DNA of 35,552 nt from an uncultured Nostoc sp. (GCF_937863485.1 NZ_CALMFY010000041.1:1-35552); one strand, 5' to 3'; positions 7,983-15,112 are shown, counted from the stretch's first letter. The notes: a model not told the origin generated them from the letters alone. Translations and numbers: made by a program.

Positions 7983-8645
7983 CTATTGTGGCAACAAGTC
8001 TTCTAAAGCAGCTCCGACAACTCGGTGATCCTCATCCTGTCTGAGTTGGTTCAGGGCTGCTTTTGCTTGGGGCTGGTCAAATCGTTTCAGGGCATAGCTA
8101 ACTCGCACGCGCATCCGCCAAGATTGATCATTCACCAACGTTAGTATTTGGGATAATGCCGCAGTATGTTGGCTAGAATCAGCTAGTAAGCCGAGTCCAT
8201 CAACAGAGGATTCCTGAACTGTGAAATCTTCATCTTTTAAACCATGAACGCAGATATCAAATAGTTCTTCAGGGCAATCCATTTCGGCGATCGCCGCCAA
8301 AATGCTCCGCTTAACTAGCCAGTGGTCATCCTGATAAAATGCCAGAACTAGATGAGAAACTGCGACTCTGCCAAATAGTGATAAAGAATTTGCCGCCTCA
8401 GCTCGCACGTTGGGGGTATCGTCGAATTTCATAATTTGCATCAAAGCAGCAAAAGATTCTGCTGATTGTTGGTTACCCAAACCCCTTGCTACAAAAGAAC
8501 GCACCAAAAATTCGGAGTCATGAAGTTTACTAGTTAACAGAGGAACTGCAACTTCTGATTCATAATTATTCAGGGCAGCGATCGCCTTCAGACGATAGTG
8601 AAAATCTGGGTTCTTCAGTTCAGCTTGGATTTTATCGATTTCCAT
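7983..8645 (-). CDS. HEAT-repeat (PBS lyase-type) protein, CpeZ-like
   Basis: The 220-residue protein is made of about six HEAT-like helical repeats, such as NPDFHYRLKAIAAL, DSEFLVRSFVARGL, TPNVRAEAANSL and DHWLVKRSILAAI, each with the V.R..A..AL pattern of the E/F-type (PBS lyase) HEAT family. Length and position in a phycoerythrin cluster fit CpeZ (about 205 residues), a chaperone-like partner of the lyase CpeY on alpha-phycoerythrin in Fremyella. Other possibilities are NblB, which aids phycobilisome breakdown, or an IaiH-type HEAT protein. No cpeY-sized gene (about 430 residues) is next to it, so I keep the symbol blank. Start at ATG 8645; no clear ribosome site. Confidence 0.8.
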   Translation of the reverse strand: MEIDKIQAELKNPDFHYRLKAIAALNNYESEVAVPLLTSKLHDSEFLVRSFVARGLGNQQSAESFAALMQIMKFDDTPNVRAEAANSLSLFGRVAVSHLVLAFYQDDHWLVKRSILAAIAEMDCPEELFDICVHGLKDEDFTVQESSVDGLGLLADSSQHTAALSQILTLVNDQSWRMRVRVSYALKRFDQPQAKAALNQLRQDEDHRVVGAALEDLLPQ

Positions 8646-8734
8646 AGGTGCATTTGGTAGAGCTATTCTTTACTTTATTTTACAGATGTCACCAAATGGC
8701 GATCGCACTCTAAGAAGATTGAATGAAGGGTATA

Positions 8735-8819
8735 GGGTATGAGGCATGGGTTATTCTCCTTGTTCTGCTTGTCCCCTTGTCCCCACTCTCCAATGCCCAA
8801 TGCCCTATCTCCTAAACCA
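8735..8819. repeat. Heptamer-type dispersed repeat before the phycobiliprotein-like gene
   Basis: The DNA is a C-rich run with TTGTCCCC and two tandem CCCAATG units, resembling the run at 5895-5962. It lies directly before the ATG at 8820. An in-frame ATG at 8739 would translate this repeat into 27 low-complexity residues, which I reject as coding. Confidence 0.6.
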
Positions 8820-9395
8820 ATGACTCAATTAAGCCAAACCGTTAAGGAATTAATAGCCAAAGCTAGAATTATCAGCTTTGCTGAGTGGGAACAGTCCCAT
8901 CCAAAAGCAGCGATTATTATATTCCAAGCTGCGGACGATGCTTTTCGGTATCTGAGCGACGAAGATTTCTTGCAAATTAAAACCTTGTCACCTGATAATT
9001 CGGCATTGATTCCTATTGCTCAATTGTTACGCGATCGCGCCGCCGAAATTGTTGATGAAGCTAGAGAGCAGGTTTTGACGACTTATCCCGAAATTATCCA
9101 GCCTGGAGGAGGTCTTTATCCGCCGGAACGCGCCCAAGCTTGCTGGCGAGATTTTTGGCATTTTCTCCGCTGTATTACTTATGGCATAGCAGGCGGTCAC
9201 ACTGAGTATACCAGTCCCACGGGATTGCACAATATGAATTTGCTCTATCAGGAATTACAAGTTCCAAAAGATGCAATGGTCTTAGGCTTAAAAAGTATTA
9301 AGGTTGCTAGTTTAAAGCGGTGTCAAGCCAATCAGCAAGAAATTGCTCCCTATTTTGATCATTTAATTACCCAACTGGCTACTTTCCAAATTTAG
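8820..9395 (+). CDS. Divergent phycobiliprotein-family protein with a conserved bilin cysteine
   Basis: The 191-residue protein has the globin-like phycobilisome fold. The motif ERAQACWRDFWHFLRCITYGIAGG aligns with the allophycocyanin/phycocyanin block around Cys-84, and the Cys-x-Arg-Asp arrangement is intact, so it can probably carry a bilin. It differs from standard subunits: a long N-terminal extension, KAAIIIFQAADDAFRYLSDEDF in place of the usual helix, and a GHTEYTSPTGLHNMN segment. It is a single subunit without the usual alpha/beta partner gene. Phycobiliprotein-like proteins outside the antenna, such as AplA, are known in Fremyella; this could be such a protein or an accessory core subunit. 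Start at 8820 chosen because upstream codons translate repeat DNA. Confidence 0.8.
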   Translation: MTQLSQTVKELIAKARIISFAEWEQSHPKAAIIIFQAADDAFRYLSDEDFLQIKTLSPDNSALIPIAQLLRDRAAEIVDEAREQVLTTYPEIIQPGGGLYPPERAQACWRDFWHFLRCITYGIAGGHTEYTSPTGLHNMNLLYQELQVPKDAMVLGLKSIKVASLKRCQANQQEIAPYFDHLITQLATFQI

Positions 9396-9811
9396 TAGTC
9401 CTAAGTAAAAAGTTCTGAGCCAAATGTCTATCCCAGTGTGGTGCTGGCTCAAACCAAGCCTTTACAAATTATGCGGATGCAACGAATGAACTAATGACTC
9501 AGCACTGTTAATCCTCCCAGTCAGAAGATTACTACAATACATCACCTGTACGCCAATCGCCAATCAGATACTAAAAAAAGTTGAAATTTCTTTCAAGTAT
9601 TATTTAACTTAATAAATTTTAATAAATATGGCTTCGACATCGTATCAGAATGTGTAAGGGCACAACGATGTAAAAACTTAAATCATCAAAAGTAATAAGG
9701 GTTTAAAGTCTCTATGGACTCTCCTTGATTACAACGATGTAAACTTTTTTAACATCTGCTGAATACCCTTCTCATAAATAAAATTTAGTTATTAACTGGG
9801 AGATAGTTTGA
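9396..9811. other. Gene-free leader region of the cpe operon
   Basis: No gene is visible here. The stretch is AT-rich from 9570 onward and contains the repeated ACAACGATGTAAA motif listed separately. It ends in a ribosome site (GGGAG) before the start of the broken cpeC, so I read it as the former promoter and leader region of the cpeC operon. Confidence 0.55.
9662..9743 (+). promoter_or_regulatory. Paired ACAACGATGTAAA motif upstream of cpeC; candidate regulator sites
   Basis: The 13-base sequence ACAACGATGTAAA occurs at 9662-9674 and again at 9731-9743, 69 bases apart. In the second copy the flanks extend it to the palindrome TTACA-4-TGTAA, typical of a dimer binding site. Both copies lie in the AT-rich leader before the cpe operon, which in relatives is controlled by light colour. 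A regulatory role is inferred. Confidence 0.4.
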
Positions 9812-10086
9812 ATGGCTTTTGGACTAGCATCACGATTAGGGGTCGCTCTGTCTAGAAAATACCGATCCGATTGATCGGTGGCCAAGTCGCTCTAATGAGG
9901 AAGTTGAAACCGTAATTAGAACGCCCTACAAGCAAGTTCTAGGCAATGCTTATGTAATGGAGAGTGAGCGGTAAGCCGTTCCTGAATTGCAACTCAAACG
10001 GGGTGAAATCAGCGTCCGCAACTTTGTGCGAATTGTTGCTAAATCTTAGATTTGCCGGGTGCGGTTTATTGAACGTTTCCAGTCAC
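9812..10086 (+). pseudogene. cpeC: Decayed phycoerythrin rod linker (cpeC-like) pseudogene
   Basis: The reading frame starts with a GGGAG ribosome site and MAFGLASRLGVAL, the signature start of CpeC-type linkers. Near 9856 a frameshift is needed to continue with WPSRSNEEVETVIRTPYKQV, LGNAYVMESER, a TAA stop (9972-9974), AVPELQLKRGEISVRNFVR, and IVAKS followed by a TAG stop (10047-10049). Similarity ends soon after, so most of the linker domain and the C-terminal CpcD domain are gone. One frameshift, two stops and a large deletion show it is dead. It sits where cpeC lies in the cpeCDESTR operon of Fremyella. Confidence 0.88.
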
Positions 10087-10328
10087 TAATCCTCAGTGTT
10101 GATCATTCATCAAAAGTTAGCCAAAGCGATCGCTGATTTGGGATCTAATCAATTCCGCCGTCAGTTGTCATATACGAACGATATTTAACACACTTTCACA
10201 AACTAAAGTTTTACAAAAGCTAGGCAGTAGCAAAAAGAACTGACAAGTAATAATGCGAAATTCCACCTCTCTAAGCGGTAGGATGCTCGGAAATTTCATT
10301 TAAATCACGTTTTTAAGGAGATACTTAA

Positions 10329-11087
10329 ATGTCACTTTGGGCTATTGATTCACCTAAAATTGAGCTGCGTCCAAACACCAGCGAAAGTGAATTACAAACA
10401 CTGATTCGGGCAGTTTACAAACAAGTTTTGGGCAATGCTCACTTGTTGGAAAGTGAGCGACTAGCCACTATAGAATCGCAATTGCGCGATCGCAATATTA
10501 GCGTCCGCGAATTCGTCAACAGCGTTGCAAAATCAGAACTTTATCAATCCCTGTTTTTCAATTCTTCTTTCCAAAATCGGTTCATTGAACTGAACTTCAA
10601 ACATTTGCTAGGACGTGCTCCTGCCGATCAGGCAGAAATTTCCGAACACGTCCGCATCTACAACGAACAGGGCTACGATGCTGAAATCGAATCCTATATC
10701 GATAGCGAAGAGTATCAGCAAAATTTTGGCGAGAATATTGTTCCTTATCCTCGCAGCACTAGCTCCCAAATAGGGATTAAAAATGTTACCTTTAACCGCA
10801 CCTTTACCTTATTGAGAGGAGTAGCTAGCAGCGATAGTGATCGCAAAGCCAAACTGATCAGCGATGTCGGTTCAAATTTAGCCACATCCATCAAGGCTCC
10901 CGCTGCTGGTTCTAGTGTAAGCAGCACTAGCAAACGCTTCTTGATTAAAGTAGTCAAAGGTGCAGCTAAGATCCCTAGCCGTCTAGGCAAGCTCGAATAT
11001 GTAGTTAACTACAACCAACTGTCTAGACAAGTGCAAAACATTCATAGAACGGGCGGCAAAATCATCAGTATCACTGAAGTTGCTTAG
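10329..11087 (+). CDS. Phycoerythrin-associated rod linker, CpeD/CpeE type
   Basis: This 252-residue linker would hold phycoerythrin hexamers in the phycobilisome rod. Residues about 20-145 form the PBS_linker_poly domain, with [56 protein letters not shown] and the EYQQNFGENIVPYPR end. Residues about 200-251 (KRFLIKVVKGAAKIPSRLG...ISITEV) form a CpcD-like cap domain. Size and domain order match CpeD and CpeE (about 250 residues); I cannot decide between them. A strong ribosome site AAGGAG lies eight bases before the ATG. It is the only intact cpeC/D/E-type linker before the cpeS-T-R genes. Confidence 0.92.
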   Translation: MSLWAIDSPKIELRPNTSESELQTLIRAVYKQVLGNAHLLESERLATIESQLRDRNISVREFVNSVAKSELYQSLFFNSSFQNRFIELNFKHLLGRAPADQAEISEHVRIYNEQGYDAEIESYIDSEEYQQNFGENIVPYPRSTSSQIGIKNVTFNRTFTLLRGVASSDSDRKAKLISDVGSNLATSIKAPAAGSSVSSTSKRFLIKVVKGAAKIPSRLGKLEYVVNYNQLSRQVQNIHRTGGKIISITEVA

Positions 11088-11107
11088 ATTTGTCTAAGTA
11101 GAGATGA

Positions 11108-11160
11108 AAAAGGGCAGGGGATTGGGGGGGATAACTCCTAACTCCTAACTCAGCACCCCT
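11108..11160. repeat. Heptameric tandem repeat (CTCCTAA type)
   Basis: The stretch downstream of the linker contains a G-rich run and tandem CTCCTAA heptamers followed by CTCAGCACC. This is a short dispersed repeat of the kind seen elsewhere in the window between genes. Confidence 0.5.
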
Positions 11161-11263
11161 GAATGCAGTTGTGGCCAAGGAGGCTAATATATAGACTGAG
11201 AGAATAACTATTTAGCCAAGATATCTTTTGGATTGCAAGCTACTTTTTAAGATCACTTTTTTA

Positions 11264-11800
11264 ATGGAAATTACTGAATTCTTTGAACTTTCAATTGGAC
11301 GATGGCGATCGCAGCGCAGCGGTCATCATTTAGCATTCGCCCACTTTGAACAAGTGCTGTCTACTATTGACATTGAGTCTCTATCCCTCAATGATCCGGC
11401 GGTGGTAGCAATCTGTCAATTGTATGAGACTGACCCTGCCAGTATTACCCATCCCTTTCGGATGACTTGGGAGGGTGAGTCAGACTGGGACGATAAACTA
11501 ATCTCTGGTAGTACTGTGCTGGTGCCAATTCCCAATGTCGAAAATCCTTCTAGAGGCAAACTCCTGCGGGATCAGGGATACGCCGAAACAATCCCAGCAG
11601 TGGCTAAATATGATCTGAGTGAAGATGGTATTTTTACTCTACTGACAGAGTATGACCTCGCTGCTGCTGAGGAGCGAATTTGGTTTGCTAACCCAAATCT
11701 CCGATTTCGAGTAGCGACGATTAAAACCAGTGATGGTAAAGGTGTGACAACAGCTTCCTTTTCTTCAGAGATTCGCTCTTTGTCAAGTTCAACCAGTTAG
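11264..11800 (+). CDS. cpeS: CpeS/CpcS-type phycobiliprotein lyase (second copy)
   Basis: The 178-residue protein shows the lyase family layout: MEITEFFELSIGRWRSQRSGHHLAF at the start, DPAVVAICQLYETDPASITHPFRMTWEG, VLVPIPNVENPSRGKLLRDQGYAETIPAVAKYDL and EERIWFANPNLRFRVATIKT. It is closer in pattern to the broad-specificity CpeS1/CpcS lyases than the copy at 5965-6516. In Fremyella a cpeS lies between cpeE and cpeT, the same place as here. The ATG at 11264 gives the expected start; a TTG at 11228 would add 12 unconserved residues. Whether it serves beta-phycoerythrin Cys-82 or other sites cannot be told from sequence. Confidence 0.9.
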   Translation: MEITEFFELSIGRWRSQRSGHHLAFAHFEQVLSTIDIESLSLNDPAVVAICQLYETDPASITHPFRMTWEGESDWDDKLISGSTVLVPIPNVENPSRGKLLRDQGYAETIPAVAKYDLSEDGIFTLLTEYDLAAAEERIWFANPNLRFRVATIKTSDGKGVTTASFSSEIRSLSSSTS

Positions 11801-11850
11801 CAAAAATCAGGTTAAAACATAAAAGGATACAAGCTCCTAAATTTATTTAT

Positions 11851-11906
11851 GGGGATTGTTAATTTTGAATTTTGAATTTTGAATTTTGAATTCGGAGCAA
11901 AGCGAC
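11851..11906 (+). repeat. TTTTGAA heptamer repeat supplying the cpeT ribosome site
   Basis: The unit runs GGGGATTGTTAA, four TTTTGAA heptamers, then TTCGGAGCAAAGCGAC, and ends at the GTG start of cpeT. It is the same element that precedes pebB (4907-4948, minus strand), with two more heptamers. Its GGAG at 11894-11897 lies nine bases before the GTG. Confidence 0.75.
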
Positions 11907-12536
11907 GTGACGATAGCGCCCAGTGAATCTAGCAGCAACGCTAGCGATTTGCTCACTTTAGCTTGTTGGATGGCAGGAGATTTTAGCAACTACAAGCAAT
12001 CTTTTGCAAATCCGCAACTTTACGCCCACATTCGCATTTTTTTTCGTCCTTTACCGATTGAATTTTTTTCTGCCATCGGTTTTTATTCAGAACAAGTATA
12101 TGACCACGATTTATGGACACCCTATCGCCAGGGAGTACATAGATTAGTGGATTGGGGCGATCGCATCTATATCGAAAATTACAGCTTGAAAGACCCTATG
12201 CTTTATGCAGGTGCTGCTCGTGAATTAGATATCCTCAAAACCATCACCCCCGAGAACATCGAACGGCGTCATCACTGTTCAATGGTTTTCCAGCGAAAAG
12301 GTGAAATGTTTCGAGGCAGTGTGGAACCGGGTAATCAATGTCTGATTAAGCGCAATGGATGCCAGACATATCTTGTCAGCGAAGTAGAAGTAACTGAGCG
12401 TACTTGGTTAAGTCTAGATAAAGGTATGGATATTGAAACCCACGAGCAAATATGGGGATCAACTGCTGGCCCTTTGCAATTTGAAAAACGGGAAAGTTTT
12501 GCTGATGAATTACATATGGTGAGCGCATTATGTTGA
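11907..12536 (+). CDS. cpeT: CpeT-type chromophore lyase
   Basis: CpeT/CpcT lyases attach the bilin to Cys-155-type sites (Cys-165 of beta-phycoerythrin). Visible family blocks are LLTLACWMAGDFSNYKQSF, the YAHIRIFFRPLP strand, AIGFYSEQVYDHDLWTPYRQGVHRL, RIYIENYSLKDP, GEMFRGSVEPGNQCLI and a conserved end EIWGSTAGPLQFEK-type segment (EQIWGSTAGPL here). Order linker-cpeS-cpeT-cpeR matches the Fremyella operon. The start is GTG at 11907, nine bases after GGAG; a TTG at 11886 would translate part of a dispersed repeat. The last bases overlap cpeR. Confidence 0.9.
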   Translation: MTIAPSESSSNASDLLTLACWMAGDFSNYKQSFANPQLYAHIRIFFRPLPIEFFSAIGFYSEQVYDHDLWTPYRQGVHRLVDWGDRIYIENYSLKDPMLYAGAARELDILKTITPENIERRHHCSMVFQRKGEMFRGSVEPGNQCLIKRNGCQTYLVSEVEVTERTWLSLDKGMDIETHEQIWGSTAGPLQFEKRESFADELHMVSALC

Positions 12537-12868
12537 TTCAGCTTGAATTTGTTAAAACCAACATGTTACCTCCACCAGCTGAAAAAAAAATGCGCTGCTG
12601 GATTCGCAGTCGCCACTTGATTTGTTCGGGTAACTTTTTTATATTCGAGACATTAGAATATACGACCATCGAGAGATTCTCTGAATGTGTAGCTTCTTTA
12701 GGAGGAACAGTAATATCCGTTGACCCGATTAATAAAATTTGGATGGGCGATCATCGCCAAGTCATTTTATATCAGGCAAAAGCCAGTTTACATACGCCTC
12801 ATCATACTTTGAAACAATACTGGATAAAATACGGTGGTTTCTACACTAGATTTGATGAGCGTGTTTGA
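12530..12868 (+). CDS. cpeR: CpeR, activator of phycoerythrin gene expression
   Basis: CpeR is a small protein needed for activation of the phycoerythrin structural operon in Fremyella and Nostoc relatives. The sequence shows the highly conserved core CWIRSRHLICSGNFFIFETLEYTTIERFSECV, GGTVISVDPINKIWMGDHRQVILYQAKASLH and a YWIKYGGFYTRFDER end. The ATG at 12530 overlaps the cpeT stop by seven bases and has a GGTGAG ribosome site six bases upstream, which suggests translational coupling. The ATG at 12563 (MLPPPAEKK) gives a 101-residue protein and is a reasonable alternative. No DNA-binding motif is obvious; its biochemical mode of action is uncertain. Confidence 0.92.
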   Translation: MLIQLEFVKTNMLPPPAEKKMRCWIRSRHLICSGNFFIFETLEYTTIERFSECVASLGGTVISVDPINKIWMGDHRQVILYQAKASLHTPHHTLKQYWIKYGGFYTRFDERV

Positions 12869-13323
12869 GAGTTACTATCCTGCGGAAATCCTTCTCACAG
12901 GTATATATACTCCAATTCAAAATTAAGTTTTGAATTTTAAATACTCCCTAAGGGGGTTGACGGCTAATTGTTAATGTTTAATTGCTAATTGTTTACTATG
13001 ATTAGCTGTTACTTATTAACAGTTAGCCGTCTAAGTTTGTTAGAAAATGTAACTAAAAAACTCCCTAAAACTTGATAAATTAATCCTGATAAAGGGAATT
13101 AAAATTTGTTAGTGCTTATATCGATTACCTATGAGGTTGCTCCAGAACAATTTGCTCAAGCCCCAAGTTTTACCAAGCTTGGTTTTGTGCAGTTTCACAA
13201 ATAATTGGTATTAGCTGTACCACGTAACCACTAACAAATACTTAGCTCTCATTACCTTTAAAAAATAGATTTTTAGCAAACGTCCTCAAAGCCATTAGTC
13301 ACTCCTACCCACACTAACCAAGT
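12869..13323. other. Gene-free stretch after cpeR
   Basis: No gene is visible. It contains a degenerate TTTTGAA-type heptamer patch near 12915-12940, the 17-bp inverted repeat listed separately, and an AT-rich leader before the linker gene at 13324. The linker ATG lacks a strong ribosome site. Confidence 0.55.
12959..13031. repeat. 17-bp inverted repeat downstream of cpeR
   Basis: GACGGCTAATTGTTAAT at 12959-12975 is matched by ATTAACAGTTAGCCGTC at 13015-13031, 16 of 17 bases, with a 39-base AT-rich loop that itself contains TAATTG/AATTG repeats. It could form a long hairpin after cpeR, or be a short mobile repeat. It has no U-tract, so a simple terminator is unlikely. Confidence 0.65.
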
Positions 13324-14331
13324 ATGCAAATCTTCTTAGACGAAGAAACCAGACGCCGCCAATATCAAGCATTTCCCCAAACAGAACCCATTGAACTGTG
13401 GACTACTGCTTCAGTTGAAGACATTGAAATTGTAATTCGAGCAGTTTATCGGCAAGTGTTGGGTAATGCCTACATTATGGAAAGTGAGCGGCTGATCGTT
13501 CCCGAATCCCAACTCAAGCAAGGTATAATCGATGTCCGTGAGTTTGTGCGTCAAGTTGCCAAATCAGAGTTGTATCGCTCCAGATTTTTTGATAAAGTTT
13601 ACCGCTACCGGGCGATTGAACTGAACTTCAAGCACCTGCTAGGTCGCGCTCCCGATGACTACTCCGAGACGAAACATCACAGCAACATTCTAGATGAGAA
13701 AGGTTTTGAGGCGGATATTGATTCTTATCTTGATAGCGACGAATATCTAGATGCCTTTGGGGATAACATAGTACCATATTACCGGGGTTATAAAACTCAA
13801 ACGGGCAAAAAGATATTGGAATTTACCAATATGCTGCAACTGGTGCGGAGCAATTCTAGCAGTGACAAGAACCTAGCAACGAATAATGAACCTCAGCTGG
13901 TGCGATCGCTAATTACCAACACTCCTTATGGTAGGCAGAAACCCACGGATATTAGTGCTTTACTTGCTGAAGTATTCAAGCGAAAGCCAGAAACTGCTAC
14001 TCCAGTTAATCCGTTTATTGCAGCTCAAACAGCAGCTCAAGAAAGCTTGCAGCAAAAGATTAAAGAGCAAGAAAGCCAGATTGCAACTTTGCAACAACAA
14101 CTAGCAGACTTACAACCGTTTGCTAGCATCGGTACAACAAAATTCACTAGTAGTTCGCAGTCTTCCAATTCTGTGACCACCACAAAGGAATATACATCTT
14201 TGCAACAGCAAGCTGACGCGCAAGCAAAACAGATTGCAGCTTTGCAAGAGCAAATTGCTGATGCCCGACGGTCTGCCACAATTGGAGAAGCCCGATTGAA
14301 TAAGTGGCGCAGTCGCGTTTTTAATGGCTAA
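13324..14331 (+). CDS. Phycobilisome linker with a coiled-coil C-terminus instead of a CpcD domain
   Basis: Residues about 32-160 of this 335-residue protein form a PBS_linker_poly domain very like CpcC/CpeC linkers: [60 protein letters not shown] and [19 protein letters not shown]. After a Ser/Asn-rich spacer the rest is unlike rod linkers. From about 230 it is coiled coil with two copies of a motif 51 residues apart: [19 protein letters not shown] at 252 and [19 protein letters not shown] at 303. It ends with [14 protein letters not shown]. No CpcD cap and no hydrophobic CpcL-type tail is present. It follows cpeR on the same strand. Confidence 0.88.
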   Translation: MQIFLDEETRRRQYQAFPQTEPIELWTTASVEDIEIVIRAVYRQVLGNAYIMESERLIVPESQLKQGIIDVREFVRQVAKSELYRSRFFDKVYRYRAIELNFKHLLGRAPDDYSETKHHSNILDEKGFEADIDSYLDSDEYLDAFGDNIVPYYRGYKTQTGKKILEFTNMLQLVRSNSSSDKNLATNNEPQLVRSLITNTPYGRQKPTDISALLAEVFKRKPETATPVNPFIAAQTAAQESLQQKIKEQESQIATLQQQLADLQPFASIGTTKFTSSSQSSNSVTTTKEYTSLQQQADAQAKQIAALQEQIADARRSATIGEARLNKWRSRVFNG

Positions 14332-14355
14332 TTTCTCTACTGTTTAGTTTTGTAG

Positions 14356-14383
14356 GGTGCGTTATGCCAAAGGCTAACGCACC
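14356..14383 (+). terminator. GGTGCGTTA hairpin after the linker gene
   Basis: A 9-bp perfect stem (GGTGCGTTA / TAACGCACC) with a 10-base loop lies about 25 bp after the linker stop and is followed by GCTTTTG. The same stem occurs at 25529-25557, so it is a dispersed repeat that could also serve as a terminator. Confidence 0.5.
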
Positions 14384-14607
14384 GCTTTTGCAAAAGTTAT
14401 AAACGTAGCATAGTTTACCGCACTTCTCTACGAGACGCTGCGCGTAGCTTGCTTCCCCGTAGGGGTACGACAGGCTCAGTGACCACCGTAGGCATCGCAT
14501 GAGATGATTCTAAAAAGTGCGATCGCTTGAGCAAAACTGAGAAACTTTTTCAGCGATCGCATAAGATGATTTGAGAAAGTGCGATCGCGTAGCCTCTCCT
14601 CTGGAGA

Positions 14608-14700
14608 ATCGCCTTTTTCAATGACTTGATCAATTAGTTCAATCGTCTCTTCTGGCAAGGTGATGTTAATCCGTCGATGCGTGATTTATTGCCTTTATCT
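14608..14700 (-). pseudogene. Remnant of a ribbon-helix-helix antitoxin (ParD/CopG type)
   Basis: On the minus strand one frame reads RRINITLPEETIELIDQVIEKGD, the typical start of RHH antitoxins, but it is closed upstream by TAA. The upstream piece KGNKSR is in another frame, so a frameshift separates them. After the final GD the similarity stops and a HIP1-containing dispersed repeat takes over (encoding SPEERLRDR). No toxin gene is adjacent. It is a broken fragment. Confidence 0.6.
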
Positions 14701-15076
14701 TGCCTATCAGCTTTATTTTATCTCTTGTCCGGCTAAATACTTGTCATTATGATCGCAGCGATCGCACAGTGAAGTAATCGCATCATTGCGATCGCAACTT
14801 TAGAGACGCTCTGCGAACGTTCCACTCGCAATAACATACCGTAATTGATTGAGCGGACTTGATATTACCCATCTAAACTGTGTATAATTGTGTTGAAAGA
14901 GCGTAGTTTACCGTCGTAGGCATCGGATGAGATAATTCTACTTTTATTTTTTCGCTTGCCGTTTGAATTCTTTCCTGTGCCTGGGCATTTCTCTCTTGTA
15001 ATTTTGAGGTTTTTTGGTTTACCTTTTGCAAGACTGCTTTAGCAGCTAGCAAGTTTTGGTTTGCTTGTTGAGTTTT

Positions 15077-15112
15077 CTATTTTGCTAATTTTGATTTTAC
15101 TTCTGCGGCTTA
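15077..15112 (-). other. Two in-frame stop codons inside a continuing coiled-coil frame
   Basis: The STAND frame ends with TAA at 15110-15112 and, after AAEVKSKLAK, meets TAG at 15077-15079. The frame then continues as QQANQNLLAAKAVLQKVNQ and onward, with the same Lys/Gln/Ala-rich coiled-coil composition for over 45 codons. Each stop is one C-to-T change from CAA or CAG glutamine, which suits the sequence around it. Confidence 0.8.

Larger units (their letters stand above)
14332..15076. other. Repeat-rich gap with HIP1 clusters
   Basis: No intact gene is visible. A hairpin (14356-14383) follows the linker gene. The stretch 14400-14600 is a mosaic of dispersed repeats with several GCGATCGC sites and a repeated TTTACCG...GTAGGCATCG(C/G)ATGAGAT unit that returns at 14898-14932. 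An antitoxin remnant lies at 14608-14700. Positions 14930-15076 continue the coiled-coil frame of the adjacent STAND gene beyond its stop codons. Confidence 0.6.

Noticed and set aside
8739..8819. 27-residue N-terminal extension of the phycobiliprotein-like gene
   Set aside because: It is a translation of a C-rich heptamer repeat that also occurs elsewhere; family similarity begins after the ATG at 8820.
10745..10990. Minus-strand frame inside the cpeD/E-type linker
   Set aside because: Antisense shadow of a clear linker gene with no recognisable motif.
11886..11906. TTG at 11886 as the cpeT start
   Set aside because: It lies inside the heptamer repeat; GTG 11907 has GGAG at good spacing and loses no conserved residues.
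14476..14658. 60-aa minus-strand frame as an intact antitoxin
   Set aside because: Only about 23 residues match an RHH antitoxin; the rest is HIP1 repeat DNA and the true N-terminus is out of frame.
14400..14930. CRISPR-like array of HIP1 and flanking repeats
   Set aside because: Repeats are irregular in length and spacing, with no constant repeat-spacer pattern and no cas genes.
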